From Owenia fusiformis (Eukaryota > Annelida > Polychaeta > Sabellida > Oweniidae), in contig CAIIXF020000002.1 of NCBI GenBank assembly GCA_903813345.2, forward strand, positions 16,626,467 through 16,686,466: a stretch of 60,000 nucleotides of DNA. The letters are read 5' to 3'. Made by a program: the position numbers and the translations under genes. The notes below the pieces were generated by a model. The model was not told where the DNA came from. It ran no database searches and saw only the letters and a list, made by a program, of their open reading frames with translations. Within the stretch, counting starts at the first letter, position 1, and each line of letters begins with the position of its first letter. Of the stretch, positions 36,086 to 45,885 are shown piece by piece.

Positions 36086-39000
36086 AATGTGTCGTTGTGG
36101 AATAACCGTACTGAACCAGAGAGCAAAATCATCAAATGATAGAACTGATTATGTGTTACAGTACCTTTAACAAGATGGTATGTAGATATAAATGCTGCAG
36201 ATAGGTAGGACAAATTGCAGATTCTCTGTGGTTTTCCTTTTGTGTTTCTTTTTGTTCTCTCCAAGGCAACAGGTATGTAGATCACAAATGCTGCAGGTAG
36301 GTAGCACAAATTGTAGATTCTCTGTGGTTTTCCCTTTGTGGTTCTTTTTGTTCTCTAAAAGGCAAGAGGACTGCACCTGAAAGTACATTTAAGGAAAAGA
36401 TCAGCGATGGTTCAATTAAAAAGAAAGCAACCCCGAAACTAAGCCCACAATTTTAACATGAAAACCCAAAAGAAAAGACCCTTCAATCTACAACTGTAGC
36501 TAAAATGAACACAAGACTTCAGACCTTCAAAATTTAGATCTGGAGTAGTACTTGAAGTCAACTTTAAAATTGAATCATTACTGAGTAAGTACTGGTCAAA
36601 GAAATACAATACAATACAAAAAAACAAAACAATACAAAACTATACAATACAATACAATACAATACCAAACAATACAATACTAAGCACTAGATCCATGATC
36701 TTGGTCATCTGGTTCGTTGCTTGTCTGGTTCGTTGCTTGTCTGGTTCGTTGGTTGTTTGGTTCGTTGGATGGAGTGTTGATTAGTTTGTTGATTAATTAG
36801 TTAGTTGGTTGGTTAGTTTTAACCTATTGGGTGGTCTGGTGGTTGTCTGGTTGGTTAGTTGGTTGGTTAGTAAGTAAGTTAGTTAATAGATTAAGCCTAT
36901 TGGGTCATTGGTTGGTCGGTTGGATGTTCAGTAAGTTGGTTGGTTGGTTGGTTGTCTGGATGTTTGACTTCCCCCCAAGAAAAACTGGAATAGTACTGGG
37001 AGCAGCCCCCTGCTAATGGGATGCAACTGATTGCAAGAGATAAAAACTGGTCAAAAGCGACATCTACAGTAAGTCCTTGAAACTCAACCTAGTCCCCTAA
37101 TGGAGACAAATGTGATTTCAACAGGACTGTCTTTTTGCAGGAAAACTGAAAAACTACTGGGAGTTCCCCCCCTGCTAATGGGATGCAACTGATTGCAAGA
37201 GATAAAACTGGTCAAAATGCGACATCTACTGTAAGTCCTTGAAACTCAACCTAGTCCCCTAATGGAGACAAATGTGATTTCAACAGGACTGTCTTTCCGC
37301 AGGAACACTGGAAGAGTACTGGGAGTCCCCCCCCCTGCTAATGGGATGTAATTGATTGCAAGAGATAAAAACTGGTCAGAGCGACATGTACGGTAGGTCC
37401 TTGAAACTCAACCTAGTCCCCTAATGGAGACAAATGTGATTTCAACAGGACCGTCCTTCCGCACGAAAACTGGAATAGTACTGGGAATCCCCCCCCCCCC
37501 TGCTAATGGGATGCAACTGATTGCAAGAGATGAAAACTGGTCAAAAGCGACATCTACGGTAAGTCCTTGAAACTCAACCTAGTCCCCTAATGGAGACAAA
37601 TGTGATTTCAACAGGACTGTCTTTCCTCAGGAAAACTGGAAGAGTACTTGGATTCCCCCCCCTGCTAATGGGATGCAATTGATTGCAAGAGATAAAAACT
37701 GGTCAGAGCGACATGTACGGTAGGTCCTTGAAACTCAACCTAGTCCCCTAATGGAGATAAATGTGATTTCAACAGGACTGTCATTCCGCAGGAAAACTGG
37801 AATAGTACTGGGAGTTCCCCCCCCCTGCTAATGGGATGCAACTGATTGCAAGAGATGAAAACTGGTCAAAAGCGACATCTACGGTAAGTCCTTGAAACTC
37901 AACCTAGTCCCCTAATGGAGACAAATGTGATTTCAACAGGACTGTCTTTCCTCAGGAAAACTGGAAGAGTACTTGGATTCCCCCCCCTGCTAATGGGATG
38001 CAATTGATTGCAAGAGATAAAAACTGGTCAGAGCGACATGTACGGTAGGTCCTTGAAACTCAACCTAGTCCCCTAATGGAGATAAATGTGATTTCAACAG
38101 GACTGTCATTCCGCAGGAAAACTGGAATAGTACTGGGAGTTCCCCCCCCTTCTAATGGGATGCAACTGATTGCAAGAGATAAAACTGGTCAAAATGCGAC
38201 ATCTACTGTAAGTCCTGGAAACTTGACCTAGTCCCCTCGTGGAAAAAATGTGATTCCAACAGGACCGTCTTTTCGCAGGGACTTCACCATCTGTGCTACA
38301 AATAGACAAACCATGTTGTAGTAGTTGTTATTTTACATAAAACTTTACATAAAAACTTTAAATAAAACTTTACACTATACTTTACTCTACGCTACTAAAA
38401 ATTTACAGAATATTACAAAAGATAAAATTTATTTCTCCCAATTTGATATAAACCAGTAGACTTCCATATTTTTGATTTTGAAACATGAACTCTATCCCCC
38501 CGGAAACCCAACCACCCCCCTCCCACTTTACCTTAGAGTCCAAGTTTCTCCACCAAAAATATGGGTCGGCCAACAAAAGTCCACAAGTAAATATCAAACT
38601 GGGAGGCGCCCCCCATCCCTATGCAAAACCAGGAAGGAATACTTAACTTAGGTAGCAGGAACGCAGCTGTTGTCTCGGTTGTGTCGTTGGTCATCGGGCT
38701 CCTCATCTCCAAGCTGAAAGGGAACCTGAAAACAGAGGAACTAACCTGTTGTAATAATTGAATAGAAAAAAGTACTTACTTTGGTGCTTTGGTGACAGGA
38801 ACACGAACACCTCTCGCCCATGATACTGTTTACGTGGACCGGACCTGATGGCTCAAAGTTGTCGAAAGACTGATCCAGCTGTCGCCCTAACTTGGTGTGT
38901 TTGCTGCATCTCTCTCATAATTGTACCTGAAAGATACAAGATAAGAAAATGAAAAATACAAGGATGCAACTTGGTCGAGTCACTTCCAATACAAGCGGAG

Positions 39001-39321
39001 GAGGGAATGCAAAGACATTCCTTTCATTGACTCTAGTAAATCTGTCATAGCCTTATACCCCTCCTGGCTCAAGATTTATATCATCAAGTCAACTAACTGC
39101 TTGGGCAGATGTAACTCTGTAGGAAGAATGGAATAGTTGAGCATACATGTATGTATATTCTTTAAGAACACAGACCACATGTGAAAATAATGAAACATGG
39201 CTTCATGGTACATCTGTACATTAAGTGAAATCAAGGCAGTCCTCTTTTAGTGTATTTCTTAGAAAAAACGTTGCCAAACATACATGTGCCAACAATGGGA
39301 TTAGAATCCCAACAATTGAAA
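36086..39321 (+). repeat. Satellite unit 8 (8 monomers, m4-m5 duplicated)
   Basis: Monomers near 37006, 37167, 37328, 37490, 37655, 37816, 37979 and 38140. The A-B pair is present twice, and the second A begins with the end-monomer phrase tgggagttcccc, which marks the exchange point. Two extra monomers account for the 3236-bp length. Single gaacgcag octamer, as in unit 1. Confidence 0.88.
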
Positions 39322-39893
39322 AATGTGTCGTTGTGGAATAACCGTACTGAACCAGAGAGCAAAATCATCAAATGATAGAACTGATTATGTGTTACAGTAC
39401 CTTTAACAAGATGGTATGTAGATATAAATGCTGCAGATAGGTAGCACAAATTGCAGATTCTCTGTGGTTTTCCTTTTTGTGTTTCTTTTTGTTTTTTCCA
39501 AGGCAAGAGGTATGTAGATACAAATGCTGCAGGTAGGTAGCACAAATTGTAGATTCTCTGTGGTTTTCCCTTTGTGGTTCTTTTTGTTCTCTCCAAGGCA
39601 AGAGGACTGCACCTGAAAGTACATTTAAGGAAAAGATCAGCGATGGTTCAATTAAAAAGAAAGAAAACCGAAACTAAGCCCACAATTTTAACATGAAAAC
39701 CCAAAAGAAAAGACCCTTCAATCTACAACTGTAGCTAAAATGAACACAAGACTTCAGACCTTCAAAATTTAGATCTGGAGTAGTACTTGAAGTCAACTTT
39801 AAACTTGAATCATTAATGAGTAAGTACTGGTCAACGAAATACAATACAATACAAAACAAAACTATACAAAACTATACAATACAATACAATATC
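39322..39893 (+). repeat. Partial satellite unit 9 (array edge)
   Basis: Contains only the first part of a unit and stops inside the (AATAC)n tract. Shares aaagaaagaaaacc and ggtcaacgaaatac with unit 1 rather than with the internal units. The 220-bp hairpin element begins exactly at its end. Confidence 0.88.
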
Positions 39894-40108
39894 TTCCAGT
39901 TTTGCACAAAGAGTGCACTTATGTGCCTAGAAAAGACTTGTGAAAATAATGTTTTGAAAAGTGTATAAAAACAAATTCAGTAAAAAAATTCAGAAAATTT
40001 TACAATTTTTTTTCACTGAATTTTCTCGTTTTTTATACATTTTACAAAACAAATCTTCTCACAAGGCTTTTCTAGGTTCATTAGTGCACTCTTTGTGCAA
40101 ACCTGGAA
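39894..40108. mobile_element. 215-bp palindromic MITE at the satellite edge
   Basis: The left arm starting ttccagttttgcacaaagag is matched by the complement of the right arm ending gtgcaaacctggaa, with pairing continuing through agaaaagacttgtga and gtataaaaaac. The whole element folds into one long hairpin with a T-rich loop near 40000. No coding capacity. Flanking duplication not identified. Confidence 0.75.
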
Positions 40109-40567
40109 AATGTAGACAATTTGAGGAAGGAGTTATTTGTGTTTGAAAAATAACATGTGACTCAATTGAGGAATGCAGAAAATTTCCCAATATGCACCCT
40201 AGTATGTATCCAACAGACTGACTAGAAGTCAGTCTGTTATGATTTACTTCTTTCCTGTGGAAATTGCAGTGAATTTTTTGCACAAAATTATCAATTAGAG
40301 GAACTATTTCTTCAATAAAATAAACATTACAAAATTTCAATTAAATAGTAAGGTACAATTAAATGCAATAAAAAGTAACACAGCATATTGTCAAGTGGAT
40401 ATAAAGCTAGTTGAAGTAAAAATGTGCAAATTGATTTTACCCTATCGGCCATTTTGAATAGCACTTCCTATGTAAACAAATATTTAGAATTACCAAACTT
40501 CAACATAGGTGCCTTATAGTCTGAATATAATTCAGACTAAATAGGATATAGTCTAATATGCACCCTG
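40109..40567. other. Spacer with two perfect small palindromes
   Basis: aacagactgac/gtcagtctgtt at 40212-40238 (11-bp stem, 5-nt loop) and tagtctgaat/attcagacta at 40517-40539 (10-bp stem, 3-nt loop). The phrase aatatgcaccct occurs at about 40189 and again near 40555. No gene seen. Confidence 0.6.
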
Positions 40568-40765
40568 GCCTTAGCTTATTCTTTCCAAACAACATTTTTG
40601 CCCGTGCTATTTTCTGGAACAAAATAAATAAAGTATGAAGACGTGTGTGTATTGCCCTGCTTTTTTAGGAAAGTAGCATCAGATTGTCTTCTCTAAGTAA
40701 ACATAGTATAAACCGACTATAAGTGGTCAATCCAGTATTATTGAGAAGCTTGGAGTAGAGATTTA

Positions 40766-41395
40766 AAGTCCATTTCACTGCTTCAGTTCGTCAGTAGAAC
40801 GGCAAAAATAAGAAATTGGGAGACCATTGTGCAATAATATATGGAAAAGTATATTCATAATGTACATGAATGACATTTGTATATCTTGGATTGCTTCTAC
40901 AGTTGGGGACAAAAATAAATGACAGGTCGATTTTCGATCACCATTTCCTAATTATGGTGGTCTGAAAGCCCATAATTTCCAATATTGTCTAGATACATAT
41001 CCCTTAAAATTTGTATATTTTACATTTTGTATAATCACATCCACTGATTTATGGCTTCTTGTAAATTCTCTTATTTTTAACATGGGAAATCCTCACTTCA
41101 GCAAATCCACCTGTCATTTATTTATGTCCCCAACTGTAGTTTGGCTTATAAAATATGTGGCCTCTTATATTTGGATGTTTCTCTGCCATGTTATTTTCAA
41201 TAAGATTAACATGGCTGAAATTCTTCAAATTACAAGACGGCACAGGCTTATTGCACAAAAAACTAAAAAATCTGAAATATACAAATGTCATTCATGTACA
41301 TTATGAATATACCTTTCCATATATTATTGCACAATGGTCTCCCAATTTCTTATTTTTGCCGTTCTACTGACGAAATGAAGCAGTGAAATGGACTT
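40766..41395 (+). mobile_element. MITE A, copy 1 (Tc1/mariner-type, interrupted)
   Basis: Terminal inverted repeats of about 118 bp begin aagtccatttcactgcttc and end with the complement. The element is flanked by TA at 40764-40765 and 41396-41397. It is 630 bp because MITE B (237 bp plus a duplicated TA) is inserted; subtracting 239 gives 391, exactly the size of the uninterrupted copy at 50868-51258, which lies in the opposite orientation. Confidence 0.9.
40900..41136 (+). mobile_element. MITE B, 237 bp, TA target duplication
   Basis: Terminal repeats start CAGTTGGGGACA and match over about 28 bp with one mismatch. TA dinucleotides at 40898-40899 and 41137-41138 flank it. The empty site ggattgcttcTAgtttggc is preserved in MITE A copy 2. 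TA duplication and small size fit a Tc1/mariner-derived MITE. Confidence 0.93.
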
Positions 41396-41632
41396 TAGAA
41401 AATTGTAAAGGTGGTCATTTTGAATGATTTTTCTTTAGATTTCAGCATTTCATGGAGTTGCCAATTACCTGCTACCAGGTTTACTAAAAAAATACATTGC
41501 AAGGATACTTTCCTGAAAAAGCAAGAATTTACACACATGCCTTCATACTTTATTTTGTACCAGGAAATAACATGGGCAGGTACAGTGTAGCATTCTTTCC
41601 AAGATGATGTATGGAAAGAATAACCTAGCCAT

Positions 41633-42984
41633 AGGAAATATCCATACCGTTGTCGTGGTCCTGCATGACACTATCATTCGTACCTTGTAGTTTGTGTTTT
41701 ACCTATTGCTTAGTTTTCTTCGTCTGGAAGCACTGCATGCTTTTAGCCACTTGTTATAGTTTATAACTTTTGTTTAGTCCCATACTGGTACTTTTCCCTC
41801 ATACTTTGTTTTTCCATTTCTTACAATGTGGCTATGGTTGTCCAATTATGAAATCATCCAGATCCAAATTTAGATGCCAATCGATCCAGATCTGTGTTAT
41901 TTTCGTTTTTACGTATCGGCATTTTTCAACTTCGAAAATTCCTTTGTTCTTATTTGTATAATGAATGCTCATAGGGTTTTAACCCCGTGATCAGACGTTA
42001 GGTGGTCTGTTGAGATTGACCAATGAACACCGCCGCGCGAGAAATTGCTGTAATCGAACGCATCAGTTTTAAGCGTCTGGTATCAGTTCAAAATAATGAT
42101 TTTGAAAACGTTATCCAAAGAGTGATTGCGTTCAAAGAATACATGTACAACAGCCAATATAAATCTTTGTATTAGAAACCGGTTTGTCTTGCTTTGTTTC
42201 ATTTGTAGGATATTTCATATGCCAAGCTGTGTGCTATTACGTTATGGGGAAATTTAGATGCCAATTTTTCCTTATTATACACAAATAGAAGATCCTGAAA
42301 CTTCACCCATAAATTTGGAATTGATTTGTCAAAATAAAAATCACCCTTTTATAAATGTGTGACGATCTATAATATAATTATGCTATATAACAGTTAGAGG
42401 TGTTGACACAACGACCTCGAACCTGTGAACCCTTGAGTATTATTCCGGGATGGGGCCTTTTATACTAAACGGTGAGCAACACCAGACACGAGCGTTCGAT
42501 TTGCTAAACGATATGCGTCACCCTTTAAGTTCAATTGCATTGTTACGCATATATTGGGACCAGGTTCTATAATTTGCCCCATTTAGCATTCTTTTCTCCC
42601 AAAATATTTTTTGACGTTGTAAAATTGATTAGGGTACTTTTGATAGCATTCTAAAATGATATGAGCGAAACATAGGACAACATATTTGGTATGTCGAGAA
42701 TGCTCATAGCCCATATTTAATGATTTTTAGTGATTTTTGATTCAGTTGAGTTTAACATATTTAGTTGCTATGTAGGCCTATGACATTTTCCTTTGAACGT
42801 GTGTGACATCAAATGTCACATCTCGGCTTTTTTCCCTCTGAGTTTGAGGGTATGAGTAAACGAAATTCGAAAATTCTGAACATTACTTTGCACATATGGC
42901 GTTCGTGACCAACTATGAAACGCTCATCCATCAAAATGTACCTATGAAGCACCAAATATCATCTTAAAATTGCCAGCCCTCACA
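41633..42984. other. Region without recognisable gene
   Basis: No convincing exon. A short palindrome tgtgacat-caa-atgtcaca lies near 42804-42822. The 3' exons of the minus-strand Notch-ligand gene could lie here but were not recognised. Confidence 0.4.
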
Positions 42985-43866
42985 TCCCCGAGAAACAAAG
43001 CGTTTTTTTTGCCAAAAAGCCTTGAAAGAAAACGTTTTACCCAAAAAATGTCTCGAAACAAAGCGTTGTTTGCGAAAAAGCCTCGAATTAAAACGTTTTA
43101 ACGGTTTCTAGCGGAAGAAAGCCTCGAAACAAAGCGTTTTTCGCCAAAAAGCCTCGAAAAAACGTTACTAAGCAAAAAAGCCTTTTTTGGCATGAAGGCT
43201 CGAAATAAAACGTTTCTAACGGTTTTTGATGGAAAAAAGCCTCGACACAAAGCGTTTTTTGCGAAAAAGCCTCGAAATAAAACGTTTTTACCCCAAAAAG
43301 CCTCGAAACAAAGCGTTTTTCGCGAAAAGCCTCGAATTACAACGTGTTAACGGTTTCTAGCAGAAGAAAGCCTAAAAAACAAAGCGTTTTCGCCCAAAAG
43401 CCTCGTAATAAAAACGTTACTAAGCGAAAAAGCCTCGAAATAAAACGTTTTAACGGTTTAGTAGCGAAAAAACCTTAAAACAAAGCGTTTTTTTGCCAAA
43501 AAGTCTCGTAATAAAACATTTTTACCCAATTAAAGCCTCGAAACAAAGCGTTTTTTGCCAAAGAGCCTCGTAATAAAACGTTTTCAACGGTTTTTAATGG
43601 AAAAAGCTTCAAAATAAAGCGTTTTTTTTTGCCAAAAAGCCTCCAAATAGAACGCTTTTAATGGAAGAAAGCCTCGAAATAAAAAGGTTTTACCTAAGAA
43701 AGTCTCTAAACAAAGCGTTTTTTGCCACAAAGCCTCGAAATAAAACGTTTTTAATGAAAAAAAGCCTCGAAACAAAGTGTTTTTTGCCAAAAATCCTCGA
43801 AATAAAACGTTTTTAACGGTTTTCAATGGAAAAAGGCCTCGAAACAAAGCGTTTTTTGCCAAAAAG
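42985..43866 (+). repeat. AAAGCCTCGAAA minisatellite, about 25 imperfect copies
   Basis: Tandem copies of 30-41 bp, each starting aaagcctcgaaa and containing aacgttttt or aaagcgtttttt. Two variants roughly alternate: caaagcgttttttgcc and taaaacgtttttaacgg. Divergence among copies is high, so the array is old. A 92-codon minus-strand frame across 43584-43862 is repetitive (LFRGF...KT) and is a by-product. Confidence 0.9.
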
Positions 43867-44133
43867 CGATTTTGAGTTCTAGTTCTTGAATATCTACATT
43901 CGAATTATATTCATTTATAAATGAAAAGTTGGTCTTAAGGTGAAAATATGTCTATAAAAAATCAAATGTCAATGTCAAATCGTAAATTTGATAAATATTA
44001 CAAAATGTAGCAAACTGGAAAGCACATTAAAATCATACGACAGTCGCGCGGACGTATAAGTACAGCCGTGCACGTTCTCCAAATGACTCCAGCTTTTTCC
44101 ATTGTTGGTAGTGGTTACATTATTGTTAACGTG

Positions 44134-44437
44134 CACTGGCGGATCTGGGGCCGGGGGGGATGGGCCTGGATGGGCCAAGAAAAAAAATTGGGCCAAGAAA
44201 AAATGGGCCTTTAAAGACCTTGTGGCCCCAAAAGATGGGCCTTTCGGTCATTACTGGGCCTTTAAAGGCCTAATTTTTTAATTTCAGGCCAAATTTTGAA
44301 GAAAACGGGCCTCAAAATTTCAAATTTTGGGCCCACTTTTCGGTTTTAGGGGCCCAACATTTTTTCCCGCGGAAGTTTTTTTCTATGGACTGAAATTTGG
44401 CCCGCCCGCCCCTTATTGCTTCCCAGATCCGCCCCTG
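44134..44437. mobile_element. Short hAT-like element with CAGGGGCGGATCTGGG termini
   Basis: The left end cactggcggatctgggg and the reverse complement of the right end caggggcggatctgggaa form a ~16-bp terminal inverted repeat with one or two mismatches. Such CAGGGGCGGATC ends are familiar from non-autonomous hAT-like families of aquatic animals. The interior repeats gggcc phrases (tgggcctttaaag, gggccaagaaaaa). An 8-bp target duplication is not evident, so it is probably old or mis-bounded. Confidence 0.55.
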
Positions 44438-44703
44438 ACATGGATAAACTGCATCTGGAGGGATCATTTCGTGCGATCATCAGTGCTATCGTAATCAGCG
44501 CTTGTAGCAAGGCGATCGTAGTTTTCCTACGCTCGCCGCAGAAATTCACTGATTTAATTGATCTGCGTTCGACTTACGGCCGCCGTTCGACAAATGTGAC
44601 TGGGGTGTTACTTACAACTTTTTGATTTACCCATCCTATTACTTTTTGGACACCCCGTAATTGTTATTGTAATTGTATTGTGAAAGGATAATATGTTAAA
44701 GGA

Positions 44704-44832
44704 TTTAAGCCCAAGACTCAATGCAAGACTCAATGCATTGTTTGCTGAATCATACCATGAAGGTGTTGTTTCCAAACAAGTTTAGGAAACAACGCCTGAG
44801 TGGAATGAAGTGCATTGACTTCTGGGCTTAAA
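44704..44832. mobile_element. 129-bp hairpin element
   Basis: tttaagcccaagactcaatgc pairs with the complement of tgcattgacttctgggcttaaa, and inside it ggtgttgtttccaaac pairs with gtttaggaaacaacgcc. The left arm contains a direct 12-bp duplication (aagactcaatgc twice). Probably a tiny MITE or foldback remnant. Confidence 0.65.
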
Positions 44833-45762
44833 TTCTTTTCACACATTGCATTTTTTCTATAAAATCATTTAAAAGGAACGAAATCACTAGAAGAACACAT
44901 TTTCAATGAAATGTTTTGTAAGGGTCAAGTCGGCAAGTCATCAAATCCAATGTGAAAACTCCATTCATCACCATGACAACTGTAAACTAGTGACCTTGCA
45001 TGTGTTATTGATATTTCACACGCTGTTCATTATGTGAATACTCTGTTCGGATTAGCTGGAATCGGACACACCTTGAATAGCTATACTATGTGTGAATAAT
45101 TTTTTAAGCATTTTAATGTCCATATATTTTGATTTTGCAATTATTTATCTTATAAACTTTCATTGGAATCAATGTGAATCTGAATTAATGAAGCAATGTA
45201 CATGTAGGTAGAATGTTTTATCGTTTAAGGGGCGCAGGAGAATACTTACAGTACTTATCTTCATACCTGGACTTTTTGTAAGTATATGTATGTCTTCACT
45301 GTCCTGTAGATTACCTCATTATAGATTCCTCTGGGATGAACATATTATAATTTCAGATTATTAGAATGGAGGACATTAGAGGAGTTACTCCCGAGAAAAA
45401 TCCAACTCGAGTTCAACTTGCCAAATATTTCATGAGTAAGGCGCATCGTTGACATAAATATCCACGGTAGACATCCTATACATGACTTTCCATTTTCATA
45501 TATTTGTCTCACAATATTTTAAGGTTTATCTCGTAATGATCCAGTATATATCTAGATGCAACTACCTATTAAGCGCATTTTAGAAATATGATGACATTAA
45601 AAAGACAGTAAAGCAAGGAACTATAGGTGAAGAGCGATTTGAGAAACATTCTGCACCAAACATTCTGGGCCAATCTGTAGTGGAGTATAGGTCGGTGGTC
45701 TGTCGTGCTCCGAACTAACGCCTCTTCCCCGAGATTCACCTGTTGTTCATTGTGATACTTAC
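44833..45762 (-). other. Probable intron or 3' region of the Notch-ligand gene
   Basis: No further EGF-type exon recognised. The frame entering from the EGF exon continues past the donor GTAAGT as far as 45569 and ends with a hydrophobic stretch before a stop, which is discussed as a finding. The rest is AT-rich. Confidence 0.4.
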
Positions 45763-45885
45763 CTGTGAATCCTGTCAAACAGATACATGTATATATGAGG
45801 TGTCCATCTCTGCAGGTTCCATCATTCTGACACTGGTGTCCAATACAATCATTCACACTTATGACACAATCAGTCCCCTCCCAGC
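45763..45885 (-). other. Notch-ligand exon 6: EGF repeat
   Basis: A 123-bp symmetrical phase 1-1 exon, the standard size and phase for one EGF module. Acceptor cttgattttag, donor gtaagt. NDC and the aromatic YTC are in place; the sixth cysteine would be in the next exon. Confidence 0.88.

Larger units (their letters stand above)
16831..39893 (+). repeat. 23-kb macrosatellite array with higher-order structure
   Basis: Eight head-to-tail units plus a partial ninth, spaced 2164, 2894, 2912, 2911, 2745, 2739, 2890 and 3236 bp from one aatgtgtc/aatctgtc anchor to the next. Every unit holds, in order, an imperfect ~100-bp duplication (gcagataggtagcacaaatt), a conserved ~200-bp block, an (AATAC)n tract, a GTTG/GGTT-rich tract, 3-8 monomers of about 163 bp with a C-run, an AT-rich block, a CCCCCCGGAAACCC block, and a block ending in gaggagggaatgc. 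Unit length differences are explained almost entirely by monomer number. Internal units differ by few substitutions, so homogenisation is recent. No frame is conserved across units; the open frames are chance. Confidence 0.95.
40568..41632. mobile_element. Foldback element hosting nested MITEs
   Basis: The left arm from ggccttagcttattctttcc (40568) through cttttttaggaaagta (about 40680) pairs with the right arm 41520-41632 read in reverse complement (ggttattctttccat, ctggtacaaaataaagtatg, tttttcaggaaagta). The 391-bp MITE A sits between the arms and itself contains MITE B, giving three nested insertions. No transposase. Confidence 0.65.

Noticed and set aside
19860-38290. CRISPR-like appearance of regularly spaced 163-bp repeats
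   Set aside because: The context is an animal genome; the entire monomer is repeated with no unique spacers, and no cas genes are present.
18274-39859. Recurrent open frames of 60-122 codons in the satellite units
   Set aside because: The same segments are open in several frames on both strands, frames break between units through single-base changes and C-run length, and no start-to-stop frame is kept in all units.
41082-41370. Overlapping 71-74-codon frames shared with 50893-51154
   Set aside because: They lie within MITE A and extend into its terminal inverted repeat; conservation reflects recent copying, not coding.
43584-43862. 92-codon minus-strand frame rich in LFRGF
   Set aside because: It is a by-product of the minisatellite lacking stops in one frame; it starts and ends within the repeat.
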